Shown here piece by piece: positions 16,002 through 25,184 of a stretch of 64,000 bases of DNA. A program made the translations under genes and the position numbers. Position 1 is the first letter of the stretch. Every line of letters starts with the position of its first letter. Under the pieces are notes generated by a model that was not told where the DNA came from, did not search any database, and saw nothing but the letters and a program-made list of their open reading frames with translations. This DNA comes from Streptomyces sp. TLI_146. GTDB lineage: Bacteria; Actinomycetota; Actinomycetes; Streptomycetales; Streptomycetaceae. Location of the stretch: positions 1-64,000 of the forward strand of contig NZ_PJMX01000002.1 in NCBI RefSeq assembly GCF_002846415.1. The letters run 5' to 3'.

Positions 16002-16834
16002 GGGTGCCTCGCGGGGTCTGCTCGCAGCATCGGGGTGCAGGTGTGGCGGCGGCGTTCGCCGGGGTGGAAGACCAGGATCATCATGCGGGCGCCGGGGGCG
16101 GCCATCGGCTGGGCCGTGCAGAGGGTGACCCAGCCGGGGCCGAGGGCCAGGTGGTGCAGGGGGCGTTCGTCGCCGTCGAGGTGGATGTGGGCGCCGGCCC
16201 GCTCGTACAGGGGGGAGGAGACGGGGTCGGCGAGGACTTCCTTCTCGATCTGTTTGAGCGTCTCGTCGTGCGGGTCGGCCGCGAGCGCGCCGCGCAGGTG
16301 GGGGAGGGCGAAGGGGGCCCAGGCGTTCTCCCAGTCGGTCAGCACCGAGCGGGCGCTGCGGTCGAGGGCCATCCAGCGCATGGTGTTGTGCGGGGCGCGG
16401 CCGTCGGGGAAGAGCGCGGCGAAGGCGGAGTTGTGGGCGAGGAGGTTCCAGGAGCGGTCGTGGACGTACGCCATGTGCGCGATGCCGTCGACGGCTTCCT
16501 GCCAGACCCCGGGGATCTCCTCGCCGGAGCGCGAGTTGAGGGGGTGCGGGGGATCCTGGCCGAGTCCGTACCGCCACAGGGCGATCCATTCCTGCTCGTT
16601 CATGCCGAGCAGGCGGGCCACGTCTTCGAGGAGGTCGGCGGGCGGGTTGCCGTAGCGGCCGGACTCCAGGCGCCCGTAGGTGTCGGGGGCGCGGTGCAGC
16701 AGCTGGTCGATCTGGGCCTGGGAGAGGCCGGGGGCGCGCCGGCCCTGGCGGGTGGGCCGGCGCAGGCCGTGGCTCTCGGGTGTGATGAGTGCGCGGCGTT
16801 CGCGCAGCAGGCCGCGCAGAGCAACCTTGTCCAT
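15998..16834 (-). CDS. XRE regulator with MmyB-like ligand-binding domain
   Basis: 278 residues from ATG 16834. N-terminal helix-turn-helix: GLSQAQIDQLLHRAPDTYGR, then LESGRYGNPPADLLEDVARLL. The C-terminal PAS-like MmyB domain includes MAYVHDRSWNLLAHNSAFAALFP near residues 130-152 and GWVTLCTAQPMAAPGARMMIL near 240-260. Members are thought to bind a small, perhaps fatty-acid-like, ligand and control adjacent genes. It is divergent from the gene at 17299 and coupled to the small membrane protein. Confidence 0.8.
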   Translation of the reverse strand: MDKVALRGLLRERRALITPESHGLRRPTRQGRRAPGLSQAQIDQLLHRAPDTYGRLESGRYGNPPADLLEDVARLLGMNEQEWIALWRYGLGQDPPHPLNSRSGEEIPGVWQEAVDGIAHMAYVHDRSWNLLAHNSAFAALFPDGRAPHNTMRWMALDRSARSVLTDWENAWAPFALPHLRGALAADPHDETLKQIEKEVLADPVSSPLYERAGAHIHLDGDERPLHHLALGPGWVTLCTAQPMAAPGARMMILVFHPGERRRHTCTPMLRADPARHP

Positions 16835-17298
16835 GAAACGTGTTCCCCATGCGTGGGCGGCCTGCGGCAGGGTGGGTGGCGGCCGCCTCGGTGAGCTGTG
16901 CCGGTGCGGGCGCTTACGGCCCGGGCCAGGGATCCCGGGGATCAGCAGCCCCAGGCGGAGTCCCGGCGCGCGCGGGCCGCGCGGGGCCGGGCGCTGTGGT
17001 CCGGCAGTGGTGTCGCCGTGTGTGCCTCGCCGTGCTGCATCGGTGCTTCCTCTCGTACGCCGTGGTGGGGGCCCCGCTGAACGGGCGCCTCCACGAGCGC
17101 CCTTCGCGCGGAACGGGCTCGAACATCGGCCGTCCGTGCGAGCGGTTTCGGCCGGGACCGGGGAGGGCGTCCCCGGCGGAGCCGGTTCCGTACAGGCCCA
17201 CCGGTACGCTGCCTGGTCGGACATACGGCGATCAAGCGGTGGCGGCTGCGTGTGTGCGCCGGGCGTACGCACGCAGCGCGCCGACGGGGGCGAACCAG

Positions 17299-18294
17299 GT
17301 GGAGAGCGACAATCCGGCGCGGCACGGGGACCGGCTGCCGCCGGAGGCGGTCGAGTTGTACGGGCGGATCACCCGGCACGAGCCCGTCACCCCCGAGGAC
17401 GGGCCGGTCCTGGAGCGGCTGCGGGAGCGCGGCCTGGTGGCGGTCGACGCCGATCTGCCGGACATCCCGATCGCGCTCGACCCGCAGGAGGCGGCCCGGC
17501 GGCAACTGGACGCGGATCTGCGGGAGATGGCGGCCCGGGCGGCGCGGATGGCGGCGATACCCGAGGACGCGGACGAGCTGAGCGTGCACTTCGAGCGGGC
17601 CAAGTGGCGTTCGGGGCGCGGTTCGGAGTTCCTGACGGAGCCGGGGCTGGTCAACGCCCGTATCGAGCAGGCGATCAGCCAGGCGCAGGGCGAGCTACTC
17701 ACGGCCCAGCCGGGCGGGCCGCGCAGCCGGGAGCTGCTCGCCCTCGCGATGGACCGCGACAGCCGGGCGCTGGAGCGCGGGGTGAGCGTACGCACGCTGT
17801 ACCGCGACAGTGTCCGCGACGACGAGGCGACGCGTGAGTGGGCGCGGGTGATGACGGGCAAGGGGGCGCAGTTCCGTACGCTCATCGGGCCGTTCCAGCG
17901 GTGCATCATCGTGGACCGGCGGACCGCGTTCGTCTCCGACCACATCGTGAACTCGGTGCCCAGTCACGCGGCCTGGCATGTGCTCGACCGGGCGGCGGTG
18001 GCGTACATGGCGGAGGGTTTCGACCAGGAGTGGCGGCGGGCGGAGATCTGGCACGGGGATCCGCGGGTGTCGGACGTGGCGGCGGGGGCGCGTACGACGC
18101 GGCTCCAGCGGGAGATCCTGCGGGACACCGCCGCGGGGATCGAGCAGCGGATCACGGCGCAGCGCCTGGGGATCGGGCTGCGTACGCTCTCGAAGGAGAT
18201 CGGCAAGCTGCGTGAGCTGTGGCAGGTGTCGACGCTGGCGGAACTCACGTACCGCTGGGCGCTGTCGGCGGAGCGGCTGATCGACGACGAGTGA
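17299..18294 (+). CDS. TrmB/LuxR-type transcriptional regulator
   Basis: 331 residues from GTG 17299 with GGGGG upstream. A winged-helix-like N-terminus (LPPEAVELYGRITRHEPVT ... VLERLRERGLV) is followed by a central PLD-like sensor with the line CIIVDRRTAFVSDHI near residue 203. A LuxR-type helix-turn-helix ends the protein (IEQRITAQRLGIGLRTLSKEI near 278-298). This three-part layout is a common Streptomyces orphan regulator family. Promoter region shared with the divergent MmyB-like gene. Confidence 0.75.
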   Translation: MESDNPARHGDRLPPEAVELYGRITRHEPVTPEDGPVLERLRERGLVAVDADLPDIPIALDPQEAARRQLDADLREMAARAARMAAIPEDADELSVHFERAKWRSGRGSEFLTEPGLVNARIEQAISQAQGELLTAQPGGPRSRELLALAMDRDSRALERGVSVRTLYRDSVRDDEATREWARVMTGKGAQFRTLIGPFQRCIIVDRRTAFVSDHIVNSVPSHAAWHVLDRAAVAYMAEGFDQEWRRAEIWHGDPRVSDVAAGARTTRLQREILRDTAAGIEQRITAQRLGIGLRTLSKEIGKLRELWQVSTLAELTYRWALSAERLIDDE

Positions 18295-18725
18295 CGGCGC
18301 CGGTGGGGGAGTGGTGGCGTCGACTGGCCCGACGGGTTTTAGGCAGAAAAATCATCGGGGGAAAACGCGGTCGGGCTGTTGCATGCTGGGCCCGGCCGAT
18401 CGAAGTGGCCCGCGGCCTGGGGCGACTTCGGTCCGTACGTCCGCTGTCACGGGGGACTGCCATCCGTGCGCATGCCAGAACCGGCAGTGCAGGGCCTGTC
18501 GTCGGGCTCTGCCGGGCATCGCGCGGGGCCGGGTGTCCGAGCCGGGATGCCCGGACGCTGCCGAGTCTCGGCACGCCTCCGTGACGGGCGCCGGCGTGCC
18601 CGGCGCCCGTCACGCCCTCGTGTCCCGGCGCGGACGGTCGCCCGAGATCCCCGAAATCCCCGCACTCGGCCGGGAGTCTCCCGGAGGCGCTGACGAAACG
18701 TTCCGTCGGCGCCTTTAATGCGTCC
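18295..18725. other. Intergenic region with terminator
   Basis: No gene seen in 431 bases. It contains a perfect hairpin at 18581-18613 and then, near 18695-18725, the presumed promoter of the metallopeptidase gene. Confidence 0.5.
18581..18613. terminator. Perfect 14-bp hairpin
   Basis: GTGACGGGCGCCGG, five bases, CCGGCGCCCGTCAC. It lies 287 bases beyond the LuxR-type gene and before the metallopeptidase gene. Probably a bidirectional or insulating terminator. Confidence 0.5.
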
Positions 18726-19571
18726 ATGCGCAGACGGGGGAGCGGTGGAGGCGGCCCGGTCCGGGGCGGCCGTTCCCGGATCCAGCTCTACGCGGGGATC
18801 GCATCGGCCCTCCTGACGCTGAGCATGGCCGCCTGCGGCTCCCCGGGCGCCTCCTCGTCGCCCGGGGACGACGAGGCCCGCCCAGCGCCCCGTACGGGCT
18901 TCTCCGTCCGCTACGAGCCCCCCTCGGCCTCCGACCGGACCAACGCCGCGTTCCTGCGCGGGCGCAGGGTCCTGGAGCAGGGCTCGGCCGAGGCGAACGC
19001 GTTCGGCCGGGCGGGCGCGTTCGCGGTGGTCGGCCGCTCCTGTGGGGGAGAGGGCTCGGCCTACGATCCCGGGGCGCGGCGGATCGAGATCTGTTACGAC
19101 GACGTGGCGCAGGAACGCGAGCTGTTCGAGGGCGCGGGGGTGCGCCCGGCCGACGACGAGGTCGCCGCTGTGCTGGCGGAAACGTTCTTCCATGAGGCCG
19201 GGCACGCCCTCGTCGACCGCCTCGGCCTGGACCTCGGCGACCGGGCGGAGGAGGACGCGGCCGACCAGTTCGCCGCGCTGATGCTGATCCGCCGGGGCGA
19301 GGCGGGGGAGCGGCAGCTGCGGGTGGCGGCCCGGGAGTACGAGCTGTCGGCGGCGGCCGGGGACGCGGGCGCAGCAAGCGGGGAGGAGGCCCGGGATGCG
19401 CACACCTCGGACCTCGTGCGCGCCTCCCACCACCTCTGCTACCTCTACGGCGCCGATCCCACCCGTAACACCGACCTCGTCGGCACCAAGCTGCTCTCCC
19501 GGGAGAGGGCCAGTCGCTGCGGGGAGGAGTGGCGCGGGATGCGGGCCGCCTGGCAGAAACGTCTCGCTTGA
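18726..19571 (+). CDS. DUF4344-type lipoprotein metallopeptidase
   Basis: 281 residues. A basic N-terminus and hydrophobic run end in the lipobox LSMAAC, so it should be a membrane-anchored lipoprotein outside the cell. The zinc motif is FFHEAGHALVDRL near residues 155-167, with a downstream EEDAADQFAALML supplying the third ligand, as in the DUF4344 family. Cys pairs (RSCGGEGS, RIEICYDD; HHLCYL, ASRCGEEW) probably form disulfides. Substrate unknown. It stands alone before the AGTCGCT repeat region. Confidence 0.78.
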   Translation: MRRRGSGGGGPVRGGRSRIQLYAGIASALLTLSMAACGSPGASSSPGDDEARPAPRTGFSVRYEPPSASDRTNAAFLRGRRVLEQGSAEANAFGRAGAFAVVGRSCGGEGSAYDPGARRIEICYDDVAQERELFEGAGVRPADDEVAAVLAETFFHEAGHALVDRLGLDLGDRAEEDAADQFAALMLIRRGEAGERQLRVAAREYELSAAAGDAGAASGEEARDAHTSDLVRASHHLCYLYGADPTRNTDLVGTKLLSRERASRCGEEWRGMRAAWQKRLA

Positions 19572-20410
19572 GTCGCTGGGCGCAGCGACTCAAGCGACCG
19601 GAGCGACTGAAGGCCCGAGACGGCCGAAGCAGGGCCAAGCGTCGGCAGCGGTACGGGCCGAGCCGCAGCCTGCAGCGACCCTGCAGGAAAAGACCAAAGA
19701 CGGCCCAGCAGCGCGGAGGCGGGTGGGGGGTACGGCTGTCGTAGCGACTGGAGCGACCGAAGCGACTGAGACCCGGAGTTCTTGGCGTGTCCCGGACCAG
19801 TCGCGGGGGCAGGTGCGGAACTCGGTCGCTTCAGTCGCTCCGGTCGCTGGGCTCGCAGGGCTTCAGTCGCTGCCGTTCAGTCGCTGCCAAGGCCTTCAGT
19901 CGCTGTTACGCGCGGTAAGGGTGACAGCGTTTTGGGCGTTTTGTGACTGCAGCTACTGAACCCGAGCGACCCTGAGGCTTCGGTAGCTGTTCAGTCGCTG
20001 CCACAAAACCCCAGGTCAAGGTGGGTTGGCTCGCTCAGACAGCGACTGAAGCGACTCTGGCTCCTATGTTAGTTACGGATTTTGCGTTTTTTCCTCGTGT
20101 GCGCGTTCCGTTGATAAGAGGGGCAATTGAGTCGCTGTCAGTCGCTGTTGGATCTTCAAAGCTGCTCTGACCTGCAATGACGTGCAGCACCGAAGGCAGC
20201 GACTGAAAATTTTTCGGTCGCTGTCCTTCGGTCGCTGCCGCTCGTTGCGTAGCTGGGCCTGTATCCGACACGGAGGAGCCCTTTTCGGGGGCCTGCGCTC
20301 ACCTCGCCGGAAGCTTCGCTAACCTATGTCCGTCGTTGAGTCGCTTCAGTCGCTGAGTAGGGGAACCACATGACTGCTGAGCTGCGTTTTTCACGCAGCG
20401 ACTCAGAGCA
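19572..20410. repeat. Origin-like AGTCGCT / AGCGACT repeat region
   Basis: More than twenty copies of the words AGTCGCT or AGCGACT, often within TTCAGTCGCTG, occur on both strands from 19571 to the first codons of the prim-pol gene. Dense clusters sit near 19571-19610, 19741-19770, 19825-19910, 20040-20060, 20128-20150, 20195-20240 and 20335-20400. Two unusually AT-rich pockets (about 20063-20100 and 20197-20212) lie among them. No gene is convincing here. Iterons plus AT-rich DNA directly upstream of primase and helicase genes is the expected form of a plasmid replication origin. Confidence 0.65.
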
Positions 20411-21497
20411 GTCAGCATCTGGGCCGACGCTTGCCGAGCTCGCCGGGATGGGGCCGCTCGCCCTGGCGCGGGGCTGCGCCGCCCGGGCCTGGGCCGTGCA
20501 CCCCCTCGGGCCGGGACGGAAGACGCCCGTGGCCAACTGCTCGCGCTGCCGCCGCCCGGGCCATCACTACGACGGCTGTGCCTGCATCGCGGCCGGCCGC
20601 TGGTGCCACGGCTTCCAGGCCGCCACCATCGAGCCGGAGTTGGTCGACCGGTGGTGGGGCAGCGACCCGCACCTCGGCGTAGGGGTCGCCTGCGGAGCCT
20701 CGGGCCTCGTCGTGATCGACGTCGACGTGCACTCCCAGCCGCTCCCGGGCCGCGACCGCATCCTGCCCGGCATCCCCATCCACGACGACGTCGATCTGAT
20801 GGGCATGTCCCATGGCTTCCACACCCTGGCCGTCCTGGCCGCTCTGCGGGGCGAGAAGAGCCCGGCGGACGACGCCTCGACCCTGCGCGTACGCACCCCC
20901 TCGGGCGGGCTGCACATCTGGTACGAGGCCGTTCCCGACGGCCGGCGCTGGTACTCCTCCGTGGGCCAGGGTGGAGGCTGTTCCCTGGCCTGGCAGGTCG
21001 ATGTGCGGGCCCACGGGGGGTACATCGTGGCGCCCGGGACCGTCACCCCGGCAGGGACGTACCAGCCCCTCGAAGGGGCCGGGGACCCCGCCCCGCTGCC
21101 GTCCTGGCTGGCCGACGAGCTGGCCCGTACAGGGCATCTGAGGACCGCTCAGCGCGTTGCGCGCCAGCCCCGCCCCAACCGTGCCCGCCAGGCCGTCATC
21201 GCCGCAGGAGCCGGGCGGGAGCAGGCGACGCGGGTGCTCGCCGCCGCGCTGGCCGAGGTCGCCGACTGCGCGGCCGTGGCCGAGGGCGCGGGCTTCACGG
21301 ACAAGCTGAACCGGGCCGCGTACACGGTGGGCGGGCTGGTCGCCGCCGGGTACCTCGGGCAGGACGCGGGGGAGCGGGTGCTGCTGGAGGTGGCCGAGTA
21401 CGCGCGGCCCGGCCAGGAGCGCCGGGCCGCCCCGATCGTGCGCGGCGGCATGGCCGCCGGGTCGCGGCGCCCCCTGGAACTGCGGAGCCGCCCATGA
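20370..21497 (+). CDS. Bifunctional DNA primase/polymerase (prim-pol)
   Basis: 375 residues. The prim-pol domain spans about residues 25-260. Visible features are LARGCAARAWAVHPLGPGRK at the start, a Cys cluster (NCSRCRRPGHHYDGCAC) and the catalytic line GLVVIDVDVH near 112-121, where two Asp bind metal. RTPSGGLHIWYE near 185 and GGYIVAPGTVTPAG near 225 follow. It synthesises primers and may extend them during plasmid replication. The first codons contain copies of the AGTCGCT repeat. The stop overlaps the helicase start by ATGA. Confidence 0.88.
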   Translation: MTAELRFSRSDSEQSASGPTLAELAGMGPLALARGCAARAWAVHPLGPGRKTPVANCSRCRRPGHHYDGCACIAAGRWCHGFQAATIEPELVDRWWGSDPHLGVGVACGASGLVVIDVDVHSQPLPGRDRILPGIPIHDDVDLMGMSHGFHTLAVLAALRGEKSPADDASTLRVRTPSGGLHIWYEAVPDGRRWYSSVGQGGGCSLAWQVDVRAHGGYIVAPGTVTPAGTYQPLEGAGDPAPLPSWLADELARTGHLRTAQRVARQPRPNRARQAVIAAGAGREQATRVLAAALAEVADCAAVAEGAGFTDKLNRAAYTVGGLVAAGYLGQDAGERVLLEVAEYARPGQERRAAPIVRGGMAAGSRRPLELRSRP

Positions 21498-23128
21498 CCG
21501 CCTCCGGCAAGGGCAGCGGCGGCCGTGGCCGGGGGCACGAGGACGTGCTCTTCGACTTCGACCCGCAGACGGTCGCCTCACAGATCCTTGCGCACTCCCC
21601 GGCCCCAGGGGCCGGGGAAGCCCTGCTGCCCGCTCAGACGGGCAGCCAGGGCCCTTCTGAGGCCCGTCCGGGATCGGCGCAGGAGCCGGTGACGCACGGG
21701 GCGGCAGCGGCCGTTGGGGACGCGGAGGCGCCCGGCCACACCTCGACGCACGCCGGCCTGCTGCCCGACACGCTCACCGACCGGGGCAACGCCAAGCTGT
21801 TCGTGAAGCTGTTCGCGGACGACTACCGGCATGTGCCGGGCCTGGGCTGGTACCGCTGGGACACCACCCGCTGGCAGCTCGACGAGGACGACACGGTGAT
21901 GTGGGCGGCCGGCGACCTGGCCGAGAACATCGCCGACAGCGACCCGCGCGGCCTGTACACGGTGCAGTCGCTGCAACAGCACCGCCGCCGGGCCCTGTCG
22001 ACGGCCGGGATGAACGCGATGCTGGCGCAGGCACGTTCGGCGCCGGGCATGGTGCTGAACGCGGCGCTGCTCGACGCCGACCCGTACGCGCTGTGCACGC
22101 CCGCCGGGATCGTCGACCTGCGCACCGGGCTGCTGCGCACGCCCGACCCGAACAAGGACTTCCACTCCCGCTCGACGTCGACCGGGCCCCGGCAGATGCC
22201 GACGCCGCGCTGGAACCGGTTCCTGACCGACACGTTCGGCGAGGACGCGGAGTCCTCCGAGATGATCGGCTTCCTGCATCTGCTGCTGGGCTACTCGATC
22301 ACCGGGGACGTGGGCGGGCAGATCATGCCGTTCCTGTTCGGATCGGGCAAGAACGGCAAGTCGGTCCTGCTGGACGTGGTGATGAAGCTGCTCGGCGACT
22401 ACGCCGACGCGGGTCCCCCCGGTTTCCTCATGGCGCGGCCCTTCGAGGGGCACCCCACCGACCTCGCCGAGCTGCACGGGCGGCGCGTCATCGTCTGCTC
22501 CGAGGTCAAGCCCGGCGACAAGTTCGACGAGGCCCGCGTCAAGCTCCTTACCGGCGGCGACCGCATCAAGGCCCGCCGGATGCGGCAGGACTTCTTCAGC
22601 TTCCAGCCGACCCACAAGCTGTGGCTGCTGGGCAACCACCGCCCCGAGGTCGGCACCGGCGGCTTCGCGTTCTGGCGCCGTATGCGGCTGATTCCGTTCG
22701 AACGCGTCGTCTCCGACGAACGCAAGATCGACAACCTGGCGGACGTCCTGGTCACCGAGGAGGGCCCGGGCATCCTGAACTGGCTGATCGAGGGCGCCCG
22801 CCGCTATCTGGGCGGCGACAAGGACCTCACCGGCCCGGAGCGGGTGCGGATCGCCACGACCGTGTACGCGGAGACCGAGGACCACACCGGGCGGTTCTTC
22901 GAGGAGACCTGCGCCCTGCACCCCGACCACCGGGCGGAGCAGACCCGCCTCTACGCCGCGTACCGGGCCTGGTGTCAGAATGAGGGGGCACCCGTCATCA
23001 CCTCCCGCGCGTTCGCCGCGCGCGCACGCGAACTGGTCGGGCTGGCCTCGCCCAAGGAGATGATCTTGTCCAATTCGCGGAAGTACTACCCGGGCATCGG
23101 ACTGCTCGCCGACGAGGAGAGGGCATGA
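21494..23128 (+). CDS. D5/P4-family SF3 replicative helicase
   Basis: 544 residues. A Pro/Gly-rich N-terminus is followed by a D5_N-like region (KLFVKLFADDYRHVPGLGWY near residues 96-115). The SF3 helicase core has Walker A GSGKNGKSVLL near 283-293, Walker B-like RRVIVCSEVKPGDKF near 328-342 and sensor KLWLLGNHRPEV near 374. A C-terminal winged helix follows. Unwinds DNA for the prim-pol; together they form a phage/plasmid-type initiation unit. Coupled by ATGA to both neighbours. Confidence 0.88.
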   Translation: MTASGKGSGGRGRGHEDVLFDFDPQTVASQILAHSPAPGAGEALLPAQTGSQGPSEARPGSAQEPVTHGAAAAVGDAEAPGHTSTHAGLLPDTLTDRGNAKLFVKLFADDYRHVPGLGWYRWDTTRWQLDEDDTVMWAAGDLAENIADSDPRGLYTVQSLQQHRRRALSTAGMNAMLAQARSAPGMVLNAALLDADPYALCTPAGIVDLRTGLLRTPDPNKDFHSRSTSTGPRQMPTPRWNRFLTDTFGEDAESSEMIGFLHLLLGYSITGDVGGQIMPFLFGSGKNGKSVLLDVVMKLLGDYADAGPPGFLMARPFEGHPTDLAELHGRRVIVCSEVKPGDKFDEARVKLLTGGDRIKARRMRQDFFSFQPTHKLWLLGNHRPEVGTGGFAFWRRMRLIPFERVVSDERKIDNLADVLVTEEGPGILNWLIEGARRYLGGDKDLTGPERVRIATTVYAETEDHTGRFFEETCALHPDHRAEQTRLYAAYRAWCQNEGAPVITSRAFAARARELVGLASPKEMILSNSRKYYPGIGLLADEERA

Positions 23129-23526
23129 GCTCCCTGATCACCGACGACGAGATCAGCCATGAGACCGAGCTGGTCTGGCTGGAGGACATCTCCGGTCTCG
23201 ACTACGTGCGCCAGAGCCTGGACCGGCTGCCGACGCGCCGCAGCAAGCCCGCCTACCACCGCGACGGGCGCATGGTCGGCTACGCGCTGCTCGGCCCCAA
23301 GGCCAAGGCGTCGCCGTCCTCGGGCACCTGGCGCAGGCGGGTCTTCTGGGTGCTGCCGCACGACCGCGACAGCGAGCCGGACGGCCTGTACGCGACGGGC
23401 GCGCCCGCCGAGGCCATCGACCCGCGCACGCTCGCCCCGGGCAGCAAGGGCCGCAAGACGGAGCGCTCGGAGGGCGGTCCGCCGTCCTCGGCGATGCGCG
23501 AACTCGGGATAACGCTGCCGCTCTGA
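23125..23526 (+). CDS. Small protein coupled to the replication genes
   Basis: 133 residues, overlapping the helicase stop by ATGA. Centre reads RSKPAYHRDGRMVGYALLG, then a Trp-rich beta-like segment and a Lys/Arg/Gly-rich tail. I do not recognise the family. The tight coupling suggests a replication accessory role. Confidence 0.6.
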   Translation: MSSLITDDEISHETELVWLEDISGLDYVRQSLDRLPTRRSKPAYHRDGRMVGYALLGPKAKASPSSGTWRRRVFWVLPHDRDSEPDGLYATGAPAEAIDPRTLAPGSKGRKTERSEGGPPSSAMRELGITLPL

Positions 23527-23592
23527 GACCCGCGTACGCGCAGCGAGGGCATGGGCGTACGAAAACTCCGTCAGCGGTAGGAGTGGCCCTGC

Positions 23593-24075
23593 CTACCAGG
23601 TCGCCCCCGCCGGCTGTCGCGTCGTCGCGTTGAGCCGGTTGAACAGGTTCGTCAGGGCGATCATCAGGGTCAGGGCGGCGAGCTGGCGTTCGTCGTAGTG
23701 GCGCGCGGCCTCGTCCCAGACGGTGTCCGGTACCGGGTCGGGGCGGTCGTTGAGCCGGGTCGCGGCCTCGGCCAGGGCCAGGGCGGCCCGTTCGGCGTCG
23801 GTGAAGCAGCGGGCCTCGCGCCAGGCCGCCACCGCGTGCAGCCGCTCGTCGCTCTCCCCGGCGCTCTTGGCGCTGAGCACGCCGCCGTGGACGCAGTACG
23901 AGCATCCGTTGATCTGGCTCGCCCGCAGGTGCACCAGTTCCAGCGTCGCCTTCGGCACTCCGCCGTTCTCGGCGGCCTCGAAGGCGGCGAGCAGGGCCCG
24001 GATCGCCCGCATCGCCCCGGGCAGCACCACGGCGGGGTTGCGCATCCGGGGCGCGGGTGTCGTCGCGGCGGTCAT
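23593..24075 (-). CDS. AhpD-like carboxymuconolactone decarboxylase family protein
   Basis: 160 residues. All-helical AhpD fold with the redox motif NGCSYCVHG near residues 56-64, where two Cys and a His act in peroxide or disulfide chemistry. A preceding ELVHLRASQI helix and a following SDERLHAVAAW are typical. It most likely works as an alkylhydroperoxidase-type protein. Single gene, convergent with the replication operon. Confidence 0.8.
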   Translation of the reverse strand: MTAATTPAPRMRNPAVVLPGAMRAIRALLAAFEAAENGGVPKATLELVHLRASQINGCSYCVHGGVLSAKSAGESDERLHAVAAWREARCFTDAERAALALAEAATRLNDRPDPVPDTVWDEAARHYDERQLAALTLMIALTNLFNRLNATTRQPAGATW

Positions 24076-24186
24076 GGTGTGCCTCCTTGTGCTCGTCCGG
24101 TGCTCGTCTCACGAGGACCAACGAGCCAGTACGGCAAACGGGACGACCCCGGTACGGGGAAACCGCGCGGGAGCGGAAAAACGGCC

Positions 24187-24229
24187 GGGCTGCCGGCACC
24201 GTCCCCGCAGGGGGAGGTGCCGACAGCCC
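24187..24229. terminator. Terminator of rodlin gene 1
   Basis: GGGCTGCCGGCACC and GGTGCCGACAGCCC form a 14-bp stem with one mismatch, 48 bases after the minus-strand rodlin stop. It shares GGTGCCGACAGCC with the terminator of rodlin 3 at 26784. Confidence 0.65.
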
Positions 24230-24276
24230 GGTGTGCCCGGAGCCGTTCGGCGCGGGCCGAGCCCGGAAGGGGCGGC

Positions 24277-24684
24277 TCAGCTCTCGCTGGCGCCGTTGCC
24301 CGACAGGATCGGGATGTTGTCGATGACGTGCGAGAGCGGCTCGTCCTTCTTGGCCTGGGTCGAGTTCTCCGTGCACTGCTGGTTCTGCTGGGCCGACAGG
24401 ATCGGGATGTCCTGCACGCCGACGTTGAGCAGCGCGACGAGGGACTGCGCCTGGACCTTCTGGAGCAGGCCGATGCAGGGCTTGTTGAGCGTGCCCTGGA
24501 TCACGCTCATCTGGCCGCTCATGTCGCCCTTGGTCTTGGCGTTGCCGTACGACTGCACGGAGTCGTTTCCGCTGAACGACGTGGAGCCGTTCTCGTTCCC
24601 GATGGCCATGGCCTGGGGCGCCACCATCATCGTGACACCGGAGACGGCTGCGGCGACGGCCGCGGCCGACCACACCTTCTGCAT
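24277..24684 (-). CDS. rdl: Rodlin 1
   Basis: 135 residues. The signal peptide runs to PQAMAIG near residue 28. The mature part shows the rodlin pattern: GNENGSTSFSGND, YGNAKTKGDMSGQMS, KPCIGLLQKVQAQSL, a single pair of Cys, NVGVQDIPILSAQQNQQC and the end DNIPILSGNG. Rodlins assemble with chaplins into the rodlet mosaic on aerial hyphae and spores. One of three copies here; the short C-terminus ends ASES. Confidence 0.93.
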   Translation of the reverse strand: MQKVWSAAAVAAAVSGVTMMVAPQAMAIGNENGSTSFSGNDSVQSYGNAKTKGDMSGQMSVIQGTLNKPCIGLLQKVQAQSLVALLNVGVQDIPILSAQQNQQCTENSTQAKKDEPLSHVIDNIPILSGNGASES

Positions 24685-24863
24685 GTTGGCTCCTTATTGA
24701 GTCCGGCTCCACGGGCGGAGCTCTGTGGTCATCAACGGCCGGACACCGCAAGCGGTTGCTGTCCGTGAGGTTTGATGGCCCGAATGGCCTATCCGGGCCG
24801 TGAACGGGCGCGTCGCACGGTATGGGTGTCAAGGACCCCTCCCGCGAATTCGAGGTGACAGAC

Positions 24864-25067
24864 ATGCCGGAGCCCGAACGCACCTGGCACCGACAGGCGT
24901 TCATCCCCGCCAGCCGCAGGGAGAGCGCCCCGCCGCCCGCACCGGTCGCCGGGCCGCCCATCTACCAGGAGCTCGCCGAGGCCTGGGCCGCCCGGGGCCG
25001 CACCCTGCCGGGCGGCCCCGACCGCGAGTGGAAGGCCGTGATGGCCCGCCCCTGCTGGCCCGCGTGA
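24864..25067 (+). CDS. Short conserved Streptomyces protein
   Basis: 67 residues from ATG 24864, preceded by GAGGTGAC. Sequence starts PEPERTWHRQAFIPASRRES and contains AGPPIYQELAEAWAARGRTLPG. I have seen similar short proteins in Streptomyces but know no function. It lies between two rodlin genes on the opposite strand. Confidence 0.5.
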   Translation: MPEPERTWHRQAFIPASRRESAPPPAPVAGPPIYQELAEAWAARGRTLPGGPDREWKAVMARPCWPA

Positions 25068-25115
25068 ACCTCGTCCGTACGGGCGGGAGTACGCGCGTAC
25101 GGACGGGAGTACGCG

Positions 25116-25153
25116 AAAGGGCCGGGCCACCGATGACGGTGGCCCGGCCCTTT
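25116..25153. terminator. Bidirectional terminator between convergent genes
   Basis: AAAGGGCCGGGCCACC, six bases, GGTGGCCCGGCCCTTT: perfect 16-bp stem with A and T flanks on both sides. It separates the short plus-strand gene from rodlin 2. Confidence 0.8.
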
Positions 25154-25184
25154 GCGTTCGCGCGGGCGGTTCTCGCGCGGCCGG

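Noticed and set aside
17838..18215. Open frames of other phases over the LuxR-type gene
   Set aside because: Shadows of the 17299-18294 gene; no start signals.
23153..24961. 602-codon minus-strand open frame over the AhpD-like and rodlin 1 genes
   Set aside because: Runs in a different frame across several clear genes and intergenic hairpins; composition is Arg/Pro/Ala only.
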